Shown here piece after piece: positions 49,137 to 55,427 of a stretch of DNA of 55,427 bases. Within the stretch, counting starts at the first letter, position 1, and every line of letters starts with the position of its first letter. Position numbers and translations under genes: made by a program. The stretch spans positions 1 through 55,427 of the forward strand of contig DASYIY010000080.1 of assembly GCA_035997045.1 (NCBI GenBank). Direction: 5' to 3'. Source of the DNA: VRUE01 sp035997045. GTDB lineage: Bacteria > Actinomycetota > Thermoleophilia > Solirubrobacterales > 70-9. The notes beneath the pieces are model-generated. The model saw only the letters and a program-made list of their open reading frames with translations. It had not been told where the DNA came from and ran no database searches.

Positions 49137-49534
49137 CGTGCCGCCTCGGGGCGGTGCTCAAGCGCGATCCCGGCGCGAACGCAGAAGAAGCCCGCGAGCA
49201 GCGTCGCGCCGAGGTAGGCGGCGGCGATCGCGAAGTGCCCGCCCTCGGTCATTTCGAACAGCTCGAGCTGGACCGTGGAGAAGGTGGTCAGGGTGCCGCA
49301 GATCCCGGTGGTGAGAAACGGATGCGCGAAGCTGTCCTCGGGATGGTCTCGTAGCCGGGCAAAGAAGTAACCGAGCAGGAGAGCGCCGACCATATTCACC
49401 ACGAACGTGCCCCAGGGCCAGCTGTCGGGACCGTGCGGCATCGCCCGAGCGAGTCCGACCCGAGCGAGCGCGCCGAGCACTCCCCCGGCGTAGATCGCTG
49501 CCAGACGGCGAAGGTCGAATTTTATGGCCTGCAT
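49133..49534 (-). CDS. crcB: Fluoride channel CrcB/Fluc, first subunit gene
   Basis: 133 residues. IYAGGVLGALARVGLARAM, WGTFVVNMVGALLLGYFFAR and TTGICGTLTTFSTVQLELFE contain the Fluc GALAR, pore Asn and G-T-x-T-T-F-S-T signatures in the proper order, in four helices. It is the first of two overlapping crcB genes on the reverse strand. A ribosome-binding AGGAGA lies 8 bases before the ATG (on the reverse strand), just after the riboswitch's CCCTACC end. The fluoride-responsive leader and both subunits make one complete fluoride-resistance unit. Confidence 0.95.
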   Translation of the reverse strand: MQAIKFDLRRLAAIYAGGVLGALARVGLARAMPHGPDSWPWGTFVVNMVGALLLGYFFARLRDHPEDSFAHPFLTTGICGTLTTFSTVQLELFEMTEGGHFAIAAAYLGATLLAGFFCVRAGIALEHRPEAAR

Positions 49535-49567
49535 CGCGGGGGTCTCCTATCAGCGTCGATGGACGTT

Positions 49568-49624
49568 GGTAGGGACCGTCAGCGGACCAAATCCGCGCTT
49601 ATGAAGGAGCGAGCCCCATCGCTC
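49568..49624 (-). ncRNA. Fluoride riboswitch (crcB RNA motif)
   Basis: Read on the reverse strand the leader holds GAGCGATGGGGCTCGCTC, an AUAAGCGCGGA-UUUGG-UCCGC hairpin and UGACGGUCCCUACC. The first stem (GAGCG/CGCUC) encloses the 8-base loop AUGGGGCU. Loop bases GGGGC can pair with GUCCC near the 3' end to make the fluoride-binding pseudoknot, and the closing CUAC matches the consensus. The layout follows known crcB RNAs, except for four extra bases (CUUC) after the first stem. It ends 33 bases before the crcB start, so control of translation start is more likely than transcription termination; no terminator is seen. Confidence 0.85.
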
Positions 49625-49690
49625 AGGAGCCGCATTCTAAGCGGTCGGCGACCGGCACAAATGCTGGGCCTATGGAAGAGTCCCAACCCG

Positions 49691-50560
49691 ATGAGGGTAT
49701 GCAACTTCGCCACGGATACCGGAACGCCAGCGCTGGGGATCGTCGAGGGCGACGAGATCGTCGACCTCTCCGCCGTCGGCCTGCCCAGCGAACCCGCCAC
49801 AGCGCTCGGCGAGGCCGGCCGCGAGGGCCTGGAGAGGCTCGCCGCCGGCGCTCCTCGCCTGCCGCTCGACGAAGCCCAGCTGCTCGCCCCCGCCTCCCCG
49901 CGCAAGTACCTCGGGATCGCGCTCAACTACGCCGACCACATCGCCGAGATGGGGATGGAGGCGCCCGAAGTGCCGGTCTTCTTCAACAAGCAGGTGACCT
50001 GTGTGGTCGGGCCCGGTGCCGACGTGCACATGCCGAAGGTCTCGACCCTGCTCGACTACGAGGCCGAGCTGGCGATCGTGATCGGCAAGCGCTGCCGCCA
50101 CGTGCCGGCCGAGCGCGCGCACGAGGCGATCGCCGGCTACACCTGCGCCAACGACCTCAGCGTGCGCGACTGGCAGGGCCGGGCGCAGACGATGACGATC
50201 GGCAAGTCCTTCGACACCCACGGGCCGCTCGGTCCCTGGCTGGTCACGCCGGATGAGGTCGGCGACCCGCAGGACCTGCGCATCCGCTGTTACGTCGACG
50301 GTGAGATGCGCCAGGACGCCAGCACCGCCGAGATGGTCTTCGACTGCTTGCAGCAGGTGTCCCACCTCTCCGAAGCCTTCACCCTGGAGCCGGGCGACGT
50401 CGTCGCCACCGGCACCCCCTCGGGGGTCGGCATCGGTCGCAAGCCGATCCGCGAGAACGTGCTCCACATCGGCCAGACCGTGCGGGTCGAGATCGAGCGG
50501 ATCGGCGAGCTGGCCAATACTGTCGTCGCCGAGCCCGACGGCTTCCTCGCCGGCGAGTAG
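49691..50560 (+). CDS. Fumarylacetoacetate hydrolase (FAH)-family enzyme
   Basis: 289 residues from ATG 49691 (MRVCNFATDTGTPALGIVEG). The FAH core is complete: PRKYLGIALNYADHIAEMGM, PVFFNKQVTCVVGPGADVHM, DYEAELAIVIGKRCRHVPAE (the acidic metal-binding triad E...E...D), YTCANDLSVRDWQGR, KSFDTHGPLGPWLVTPDEV, and VVATGTPSGVGIGRKPIREN. It opens C-C bonds or decarboxylates/isomerises beta-keto acids, often 2-hydroxyhepta-2,4-diene-dioate or acylpyruvates; the exact substrate is unknown. Standalone gene divergent from the fluoride operon, converging with the SDR gene. The frame extends to 49433 over the riboswitch on the other strand; rejected. Confidence 0.93.
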   Translation: MRVCNFATDTGTPALGIVEGDEIVDLSAVGLPSEPATALGEAGREGLERLAAGAPRLPLDEAQLLAPASPRKYLGIALNYADHIAEMGMEAPEVPVFFNKQVTCVVGPGADVHMPKVSTLLDYEAELAIVIGKRCRHVPAERAHEAIAGYTCANDLSVRDWQGRAQTMTIGKSFDTHGPLGPWLVTPDEVGDPQDLRIRCYVDGEMRQDASTAEMVFDCLQQVSHLSEAFTLEPGDVVATGTPSGVGIGRKPIRENVLHIGQTVRVEIERIGELANTVVAEPDGFLAGE

Positions 50561-50562
50561 CG

Positions 50563-51294
50563 CTACCGCGCCTCGCGGTGCACGTCGGCGGCGGTCGCCT
50601 GGTCGCGCGGGCGAACGACGATCTCGTCGACGTTGACGTGCGGCGGCTGCGCCAGCGCCCAGCGGATGCACTCGGCGACGTCCTCGGCCCGCAGCGGCTC
50701 CATCCCCTCATAGACCCGCCGCGCCGCTGCCTCGTCGCCGCCGAAGCGGACGACCGAAAACTCGGTCTCGACCATGCCGGGAGCGACCTCGGTGAAGCTG
50801 ACCGGCTGGCCGAGATGCTCGAGCCGCAGCACCCGCAGCATCGCCCGCTGGGCGTGCTTGGCGGCGTTGTAGCCGGCGCCACCGCGGTAGGTCTCGATTG
50901 CCGCGATGCTGGTCACGGTGACGACGTGGCCGTCGCCCGAGCCGACCAACAGCGGCAGCAGCGCCTTGGTCATCCGCATCGTCCCCATCGCGTTCGACTC
51001 GTACATCTGCAGCCACTTCTCTTCGTCGGCCTCGGCGAGCGGGTCGAGTCCGAGTGCCCCACCGGCGTTGTTGACGAGGACGTCGCAGGTCCCGAGGACG
51101 GCGGCGAAGCTCTCGACCGAGTCCGGATCGGTGACATCCAGCTCGATCGCCTCACCGCCGATCTCGGCCGCCAGAGCTTCGAGCCGATCGAGCCGCCGGG
51201 CGCCGAGAATCGTCCGGTACCCCTCAGCGGCAAGCGCTCGCGCCGTGGCGGCGCCGATGCCGCTGGAAGCGCCTGTGATCACCGCGGTTCGCAT
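50563..51294 (-). CDS. Classical SDR oxidoreductase
   Basis: 243 residues from ATG 51294. Glycine-rich TAVITGASSGIGAATARALA, then LDVTDPDSVESFAAVLGTCD, VLVNNAGGALGLDPLAEAD, the catalytic SIAAIETYRGGAGYNAAKHA with Ser and Tyr-x3-Lys, and EVAPGMVETEFSVVRF. This is the NAD(P)-dependent short-chain dehydrogenase fold with all residues intact, closest to the YdfG-like 3-hydroxy acid/serine dehydrogenase group. The YdfG-like 'LVNNAGGALGLDP' segment supports that. The 18 codons before this start in the open frame look like a leader artefact. Cytoplasmic. Substrate uncertain. Confidence 0.92.
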   Translation of the reverse strand: MRTAVITGASSGIGAATARALAAEGYRTILGARRLDRLEALAAEIGGEAIELDVTDPDSVESFAAVLGTCDVLVNNAGGALGLDPLAEADEEKWLQMYESNAMGTMRMTKALLPLLVGSGDGHVVTVTSIAAIETYRGGAGYNAAKHAQRAMLRVLRLEHLGQPVSFTEVAPGMVETEFSVVRFGGDEAAARRVYEGMEPLRAEDVAECIRWALAQPPHVNVDEIVVRPRDQATAADVHREAR

Positions 51295-51347
51295 CGGGCC
51301 GACCTTAGCGCCTGCAATCGCAACGGTCATCGGGGCTAGGCCCTTCA

Positions 51348-51762
51348 ATGAATGCCGATCGGCGATCCGCAGAGATGACGGCTCCTCGCGCCTCGACGCA
51401 ACTCCGGCTCATGACGCTCCCGGCCGGGGTCGAGCGACTCGACCCCGAGAGCATCGAGCTGGGAAAGAGGATCGGCCGCAGCTGGATCCTCCTCTTCGGC
51501 CTCCTGCCCTTCGACTATGACGACATCACCCTTGTCCGGCTCGACCCAGGGAATGGCTTCCTCGAGCGATCCCAGATGTTGAGCCAGCGCGTCTGGGAAC
51601 ACGAAAGAACCCTCGAGCCGACGCCGGAGGACGGTTGCCTGATCGCCGATCGGGTCAGTTGGCAGCCCCGACTGGGCCTCCCCGGGGCAACCGCTCCGGC
51701 CTGCAATCGGCTGGTTCTTCGCCCACCGCCACAAGCGCCTGCAGCGCCATTTCGGGAGCTAG
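51348..51762 (+). pseudogene. SRPBCC-family protein, truncated start and one frameshift
   Basis: From 51348 the frame reads LMTLPAGVERLDPESIELGK, IGRSWILLFGLLPFDYDDIT, LSQRVWEHERTLEPTPED and VSWQPRLGLPG, typical of a ligand-binding SRPBCC subgroup. At about 51683-51686 (a CCCCGGGG run) one extra base must be removed to continue as PAIGWFFAHRHKRLQRHFGS with a stop at 51762. The first beta-strand expected before LMTLP is missing. The next gene starts 7 bases after this stop, so both were probably one operon. Either a decayed gene or a sequence error; see the hydrolase that follows, which also shifts. Confidence 0.65.
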
Positions 51763-51768
51763 GTACCA

Positions 51769-52739
51769 ATGTCGGCGATCTCCGGCGAGCCGGCTCCATT
51801 TCGTCGCGGATCGTTCGACGAACTGCCCGAGCGTCCTCGGCTGCCGCACCCCTTCGGCGAAGCGCCCAAGCAGGAGGTCGTAGTCGAGTCGACCGCTTTC
51901 GGCGCCGTCCAAACTCGGGTCGTGACCTATGGCCGCGAGACGACACCGCCGCTGCTCCTGGTCCACGGCCTGATGACCTCGAGCTACTCATGGCGCTACC
52001 TGCTCGAGCCGCTCGGTTCGCGGTATCGCCTCTACATCCCCGATCTGCCGGGGTGGGGGGAGAGCCAGCCACTCCCCCCGCGCCGCCACTCCGGGCTGGC
52101 GCTGGCGAGCTTCATCGGCGATCTGCAGGCCAGCTCGGGATCGCGGGCTGCGACGCCGTCGGCAACTCGCTCGGCGGCTACCTCTGCATGCAGCGAGCGC
52201 TCCAGGCACCGGAGCTTCGGTCGCCTCGTCGTCGTTCATGCGCCGGCCCTCCCGCAAGCGCGACTGCGGGCGCTGCACCTCGCCTTGAAAGCTCCGGGCA
52301 CAGCCCGGGCGCTGTCGCACGTAGTGCGACGCGATCCTTTGCGATGGGCCCACCGCAACGTCCACTACTACGACGAGAGCCTGAAGTCGCTGGAAGAGGC
52401 GCGCGCATACGGCGAACCGCTCGCCACGAAGGCAGGAGCAGGCGCCTTCATCCGCTATCTCGCCGACGCGCTGAACCCTGCCGAGCTGACGAGCTTTGTC
52501 AACGAGCTCGAGCGCCGCCGCGACCGCGGCCAAGGATTCCCGGTCCCGCTGATGCTGGTCTACGCACGCCAGGATCCAATGGTGCCGCCAGAGATCGGGC
52601 CCAAGCTGCACCAACTCGTCCTCGAGGCCGAGTTCCACGGCTCGAGAACAGCTCCCACTTCGCCCAGGTCGACAGCCCGGCTCAGCTCGCGGAGCTGGTC
52701 GCCGGCTTCCTGCCGGCGAGCGATTCGACAGCTGCGTAG
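51769..52739 (+). pseudogene. Alpha/beta hydrolase broken by three frameshifts
   Basis: The parts form one alpha/beta hydrolase. Frame one: VTYGRETTPPLLLVHGLMTS, RLYIPDLPGWGESQPLPP and FIGDLQ. Frame two (from about 52130) gives GIAGCDAVGNSLGGYLCMQR, with the nucleophile elbow G-N-S-L-G-G. Frame one returns near 52210 with FGRLVVVHAPALPQARL through PLMLVYARQDPMVPPEIG (acid). Frame two again after about 52640 gives LENSSHFAQVDSPAQLAELV with the catalytic histidine. So nucleophile, acid and base are all present, but need one base gained, one lost and one gained. This is most like local sequence error; true decay is possible. Stop at 52739. Confidence 0.72.
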
Positions 52740-52827
52740 CAGCGCCGGAGGCGACCGCGGCTAGCCTTGATTGGCCAGCGGCCCGGGAGACTCAGCCTGC
52801 ATCGCTTACACCCTGGCATGGAAAGGA

Positions 52828-52900
52828 TGGCGAGGGTGGGAATCGAACCCACGACACCACGATTTTCAGTCGTGTGCTCTACCAACTGAGCTACCTCGCC
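52828..52900 (-). tRNA. tRNA-Phe (anticodon GAA)
   Basis: The reverse complement is a 73-base cloverleaf. The acceptor stem GGCGAGG pairs with CCTCGCC, the D-arm contains AGCTCAGTTGGTAGAGC, the anticodon arm CACGA-CTGAAAA-TCGTG carries GAA at the loop centre, and the T-arm GTGGG-TTCGATT-CCCAC is normal. The discriminator base is A and the 3' CCA is not encoded (ATCC follows). It lies alone between the hydrolase and the GH15-like gene. Confidence 0.98.
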
Positions 52901-52972
52901 TGGATACGCGATGAAGTCGCGCGAGAGCGAAGGCTAGCGACCGGGAGGCGAGGGGGCTGATTGCATTGGGCG

Positions 52973-54100
52973 ATGAAATTGTTGCGCGGAGCAATGGCGG
53001 TGGCGGTCGTGCTCGCCGTTGGCGCGGTGCTTGCCTCGGGGGGGTCGCGGGCGGACTCGGCGCGGCACCGCTACCTGGAAGGCGACAACGCGCTGAAGAC
53101 CGTCACCAGGTTCGGGACGACACGGACCGTGACCGTGCGATCGCTGGGCAATCCAGACGCCGTCCGGGCCGATCCCGACTGGCTCGCGGCGGCCCGGCCG
53201 CTGGGGGCGGGGGCGCCGGACTGGGCACGGCGGATGTACAGGCGCTCGCTGCTGGTCCTGCACGCGCTCACCGACAGCCGCACCGGTGCGGTCATCGCGG
53301 GTACCCGCGAAGGGTGGGAATACGTCTGGCCACGAGATGCGAGCACCGCCGCGCTGGCGCTCGCCGCGGCGGGCTACCGGGGGCAAGCCCGGCACGTGGT
53401 GCGCTTCCTCCTCGGCCTCGACCTCGGCGCGGCTGCCAGGTTTCGCGGCGATGGCAGCCCAGTCGACGGGCGCGGTGCCCAGGGCGATGCGGCGGGATGG
53501 GTCAAGGCGGCGGCGGATGCGATCGGCCTCCCCGGTGCGACCGCGGCGCAGCCGTGGCAAGGCATGGACGACTACCAAGAGAACGGCGGTGGCGATTTCC
53601 TCGCCAACGCGATCGCCTCCGGCGCACCGCATATACGGGCGCTGTTCGGGACGCCGGCCGGAATGCTGTCCCGGCGCGCCGGCGATCCCGCCTCGGGGCT
53701 CGACTCCGCCGCGGCCTGGGCGGTGCGTCCCTTTCCCCATCCCGCGCTCTACCCACTCGTCCGCCGCACGCTGCTGCGGCTGGCTGCGCAAAGCGGTCGC
53801 TTCGGCATCCTCCCGTCCGAAGACTGGGACGGCGGCGAAGATCCGTGGACGGCTCCCACCGCTTGGACCGCCTGGGGCCTCGCCGCGCTGGGCGAGCGAC
53901 GGGCGGCCCTCCACCTCATGATCGAGCTACGCCGCGACGCGACCCCTGCGGGAATATTGCCCGAGCGGGTCGACAGGCGCACGGGCATCCCCACCTCAAC
54001 CACCCCACTCGCCTGGTCGCACGCCCTCGCGATCCTGGCGCTGCGCGAACTATGGCCGGGCAACGCTCAGTCGGGCCGGCGCCAGCGGGCGAGCCAGTAA
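52973..54100 (+). CDS. Secreted GH15-like (glucoamylase/glucodextranase-type) protein
   Basis: 375 residues from ATG 52973 (TTG 52961 is a weaker alternative). A signal peptide (MKLLRGAMAVAVVLAVGAVL) precedes an (alpha/alpha)6 barrel. YVWPRDASTAALALAAAGYR is the classic GH15 'W-P-R-D' motif; later WQGMDDYQENGGGDFLANAI, LPSEDWDGGEDPWTAPTAWT and GIPTSTTPLAWSHALAILAL are typical of bacterial glucoamylase-like proteins. It is shorter than usual GH15 enzymes because the N-terminal beta-sandwich is reduced. Export and the absence of a carbohydrate module suggest action on a surface or storage glycan; substrate not provable. Its 3' end overlaps the next gene by 34 bases (convergent). Confidence 0.83.
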   Translation: MKLLRGAMAVAVVLAVGAVLASGGSRADSARHRYLEGDNALKTVTRFGTTRTVTVRSLGNPDAVRADPDWLAAARPLGAGAPDWARRMYRRSLLVLHALTDSRTGAVIAGTREGWEYVWPRDASTAALALAAAGYRGQARHVVRFLLGLDLGAAARFRGDGSPVDGRGAQGDAAGWVKAAADAIGLPGATAAQPWQGMDDYQENGGGDFLANAIASGAPHIRALFGTPAGMLSRRAGDPASGLDSAAAWAVRPFPHPALYPLVRRTLLRLAAQSGRFGILPSEDWDGGEDPWTAPTAWTAWGLAALGERRAALHLMIELRRDATPAGILPERVDRRTGIPTSTTPLAWSHALAILALRELWPGNAQSGRRQRASQ

Positions 54101-54834
54101 CGCTGCTTCAGGCGACGCCCCGTCTCGCCTGCCGTGACTCGAAAGCTCTCCGTCCCGCCGGGTCGCTGGGCCAGCAATTCGTCGACCAGCGGGGCGGCGG
54201 CGTGGCCGCCCGAACCCCGCGCCAGCCAATCCCCGAAGTCGATGTCGAGCGGGATCGGCTGCTCGCGGTCGAGCGTCAATCCCAGCTTGGACCCGATCTC
54301 TCGCAGAGCCTCGGGAGTCCGGCAGACCCAGTGCGAAGGATCGCGCAGCCGCTCGATCTCCTCACGCCAGACAGCCCCCTCGCCGTCCGCCGCATCGGCG
54401 ACGAGGTCGCCGACGACGATCCAGCCACCGGGGCGAACGACGCGGGCCATTTCGGCGAGCACCCGGCCCGGCAGCGGGATGTGGTGCAGGCTCAGGCGGG
54501 TCACAGCGCCATCGAACGAAGCGTCGGGAAACTCGAGCGCGGTGGCATCGCCGACGGCGAACTCGACGTTCTCGATGCCCTCATCGGCCGCGCCGCGCTT
54601 CGCCTCCTTGAGCATCGCCGGGGTCAGATCGACGCCCGTCAGCGAGCCGACCTTGCCGGCCAGCGCCCTGGAGACCAGCCCGGTGCCGCAGGCCGTCTCG
54701 AGCCAGCGAGCGCTCGCATCCTCGGGAACCAACTCGGCCAGCGCGCCGAGAGTCTCGGCCGAGGTCATCACCGCCGCCCTGCCAAACGAGCCAGCCTGGT
54801 GGGTGAACTCCTCACGGATCGAGTCCTCGTACAT
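54067..54834 (-). CDS. Class I SAM-dependent methyltransferase (UbiE/MenG-like)
   Basis: 255 residues. WLETACGTGLVSRALAGKVG (motif I, E-T-A-C-G-T-G), GVDLTPAMLKEAKRGAADEG, FDGAVTRLSLHHIPLPGRVL and MARVVRPGGWIVVGDLVADA are the hallmark of the Methyltransf_11/UbiE group. The long C-terminal region with HWVCRTPEALREIGSKLGLT completes it. It acts in the cytoplasm; the acceptor is unknown. The gene lies on the reverse strand after the DUF1998 helicase with a 10-base gap and probably forms an operon with it. Confidence 0.9.
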   Translation of the reverse strand: MYEDSIREEFTHQAGSFGRAAVMTSAETLGALAELVPEDASARWLETACGTGLVSRALAGKVGSLTGVDLTPAMLKEAKRGAADEGIENVEFAVGDATALEFPDASFDGAVTRLSLHHIPLPGRVLAEMARVVRPGGWIVVGDLVADAADGEGAVWREEIERLRDPSHWVCRTPEALREIGSKLGLTLDREQPIPLDIDFGDWLARGSGGHAAAPLVDELLAQRPGGTESFRVTAGETGRRLKQRYWLARWRRPD

Positions 54835-54844
54835 GAATGCCAGC

Positions 54845-55427
54845 CTACCCAGGCCCGCCCGAGCTCTTCATCGTCCGCATCAGCTCCAGCGCCCCCGCCT
54901 TGTGCAGCGGTTCGTTGAGGTTGCCGCACTTGGGGCTCTGCACGCAGGAGGGGCAGCCGGACTCGCAGGGGCACTCCGCGATTAGCCGCTCGGCATCGCC
55001 GAGCAGCCGCTCGAACTGCTCGTAGCCGCGCAGCGTGATGCCGACCCCGCCAGGGTGGCCGTCGTAGATGAAGATCGTCGAGCGGCCGGTCTGGAAGTGG
55101 ACGTTGGTCGAGAGCCCGCCGATGTCCCAGCGGTCGCACATCGCGATCAGCGGCAGCACCGCGATCTGGCCGTGCTCGGTCGCGTGCAGGGAACCGAGCA
55201 GGACGTCGGGCGGCAGCGCCCCGGCGAGCCGGTCGGGCAGCACGTACCAGAGCGCCTGGGTGGCGAACTGCTGCTCGGGCAGCTCGAGCGCGACGATGTC
55301 GAAGGGCTCCTGGTCGGCGATCGAGACCCGCTGGTAGGCGATCACCTGCTCGCTCACCGAGACCTCGCCGAAGTGCAGCTCGACGCCCGAGGTCGTGCGC
55401 TGCTCGCGCACCCGCTCGATGTAGATC
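54845..55427 (-). CDS. DEAD/DEAH helicase with DUF1998/MZB zinc domain, C-terminal part (runs off the window)
   Basis: The last ~194 residues of a longer protein whose helicase core lies beyond 55427. The visible part includes LWYVLPDRLAGALPPDVLLG, PLIAMCDRWDIGGLSTNVHF, STIFIYDGHPGGVGITLRGY and the four-cysteine zinc site CPCESGCPSCVQSPKCGN. This is the MZB domain (DUF1998) of the MrfA/YprA family. MrfA is a metal-dependent ssDNA translocase that helps repair mitomycin-type damage. It is followed by a methyltransferase on the same strand. The start and helicase motifs cannot be checked here. Confidence 0.88.
   Translation of the reverse strand, partial: IYIERVREQRTTSGVELHFGEVSVSEQVIAYQRVSIADQEPFDIVALELPEQQFATQALWYVLPDRLAGALPPDVLLGSLHATEHGQIAVLPLIAMCDRWDIGGLSTNVHFQTGRSTIFIYDGHPGGVGITLRGYEQFERLLGDAERLIAECPCESGCPSCVQSPKCGNLNEPLHKAGALELMRTMKSSGGPG

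Noticed and set aside
48739..49161. N-terminal extension of the YhaM-like frame
   Set aside because: It covers the crcB coding region in another frame, is Arg-rich, and the OB-fold starts after the ATG at 48738.
49433..49690. N-terminal extension of the FAH gene
   Set aside because: It covers the fluoride riboswitch and the crcB leader on the other strand. FAH homologues start near MRVCNFATD.

Overview
The window comes from a high-GC actinobacterium. A Thermoleophilia-type lineage (the Solirubrobacter/Conexibacter relatives) is the best guess. The reasons are near-total G/C at third codon positions, GTG and TTG starts, a CIRCE-controlled groESL, an actinobacterial full-length Lhr, a fused PafB-PafC regulator and several secreted RTX-repeat proteins. 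This is inference from gene content; there is no rRNA here to confirm it.

Layout. (1) 1-9.0 kb, housekeeping and stress: the 5' end of groEL, groES with its CIRCE operator, an SRPBCC protein, an ASCH-domain protein, a secreted RTX-like protein, a Crp/Fnr regulator and the giant helicase lhr. Lhr carries a 28-bp perfect palindrome translated in frame. (2) 9.0-40.6 kb, a large cell-surface polysaccharide locus: a secreted clan-A glycosidase-like protein coupled to a mucin-like anchored protein; an O-antigen ligase/polymerase with a C-terminal TPR; a polyprenyl-phosphate sugar-1-phosphate transferase; several GT2 glycosyltransferases; a complete dTDP-L-rhamnose operon (rmlA, D, B, C); a Wzx flippase; two further polymerase/ligase-like membrane proteins; a methyltransferase, two TyvE-like NDP-sugar epimerases and a DPM-like GT2 module; a second clan-A glycosidase-like paralogue; a PPOX flavoprotein; an RTX-cadherin-arylsulfotransferase fusion; a lipoprotein and a second methyltransferase. 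(3) 40.6-55.4 kb, mixed housekeeping: a DUF1906 protein, penicillin acylase, an MBL hydrolase, fused pafBC, a YhaM-like exonuclease, a fluoride riboswitch with two crcB genes, an FAH-family enzyme, an SDR, a frameshifted SRPBCC/hydrolase pair, tRNA-Phe, a GH15-like glycosidase, a methyltransferase and the 3' end of a DUF1998 helicase.

How it fits together. The initiating transferase, the rhamnose pathway, the GT2 enzymes, Wzx and the Wzy/WaaL-like proteins form a plausible Wzx/Wzy-type pathway for a rhamnose-containing surface glycan. The secreted glycosidase-like proteins and the ASST fusion could trim or sulfate it outside the cell; that part is inference.

Two places hold multiple frameshifts (26.0-27.9 kb and 51.3-52.7 kb). 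They are either young pseudogenes or local sequence errors. I saw no CRISPR array, integrase, transposase, rRNA or replication origin, and no gene-free stretch longer than 300 bases.
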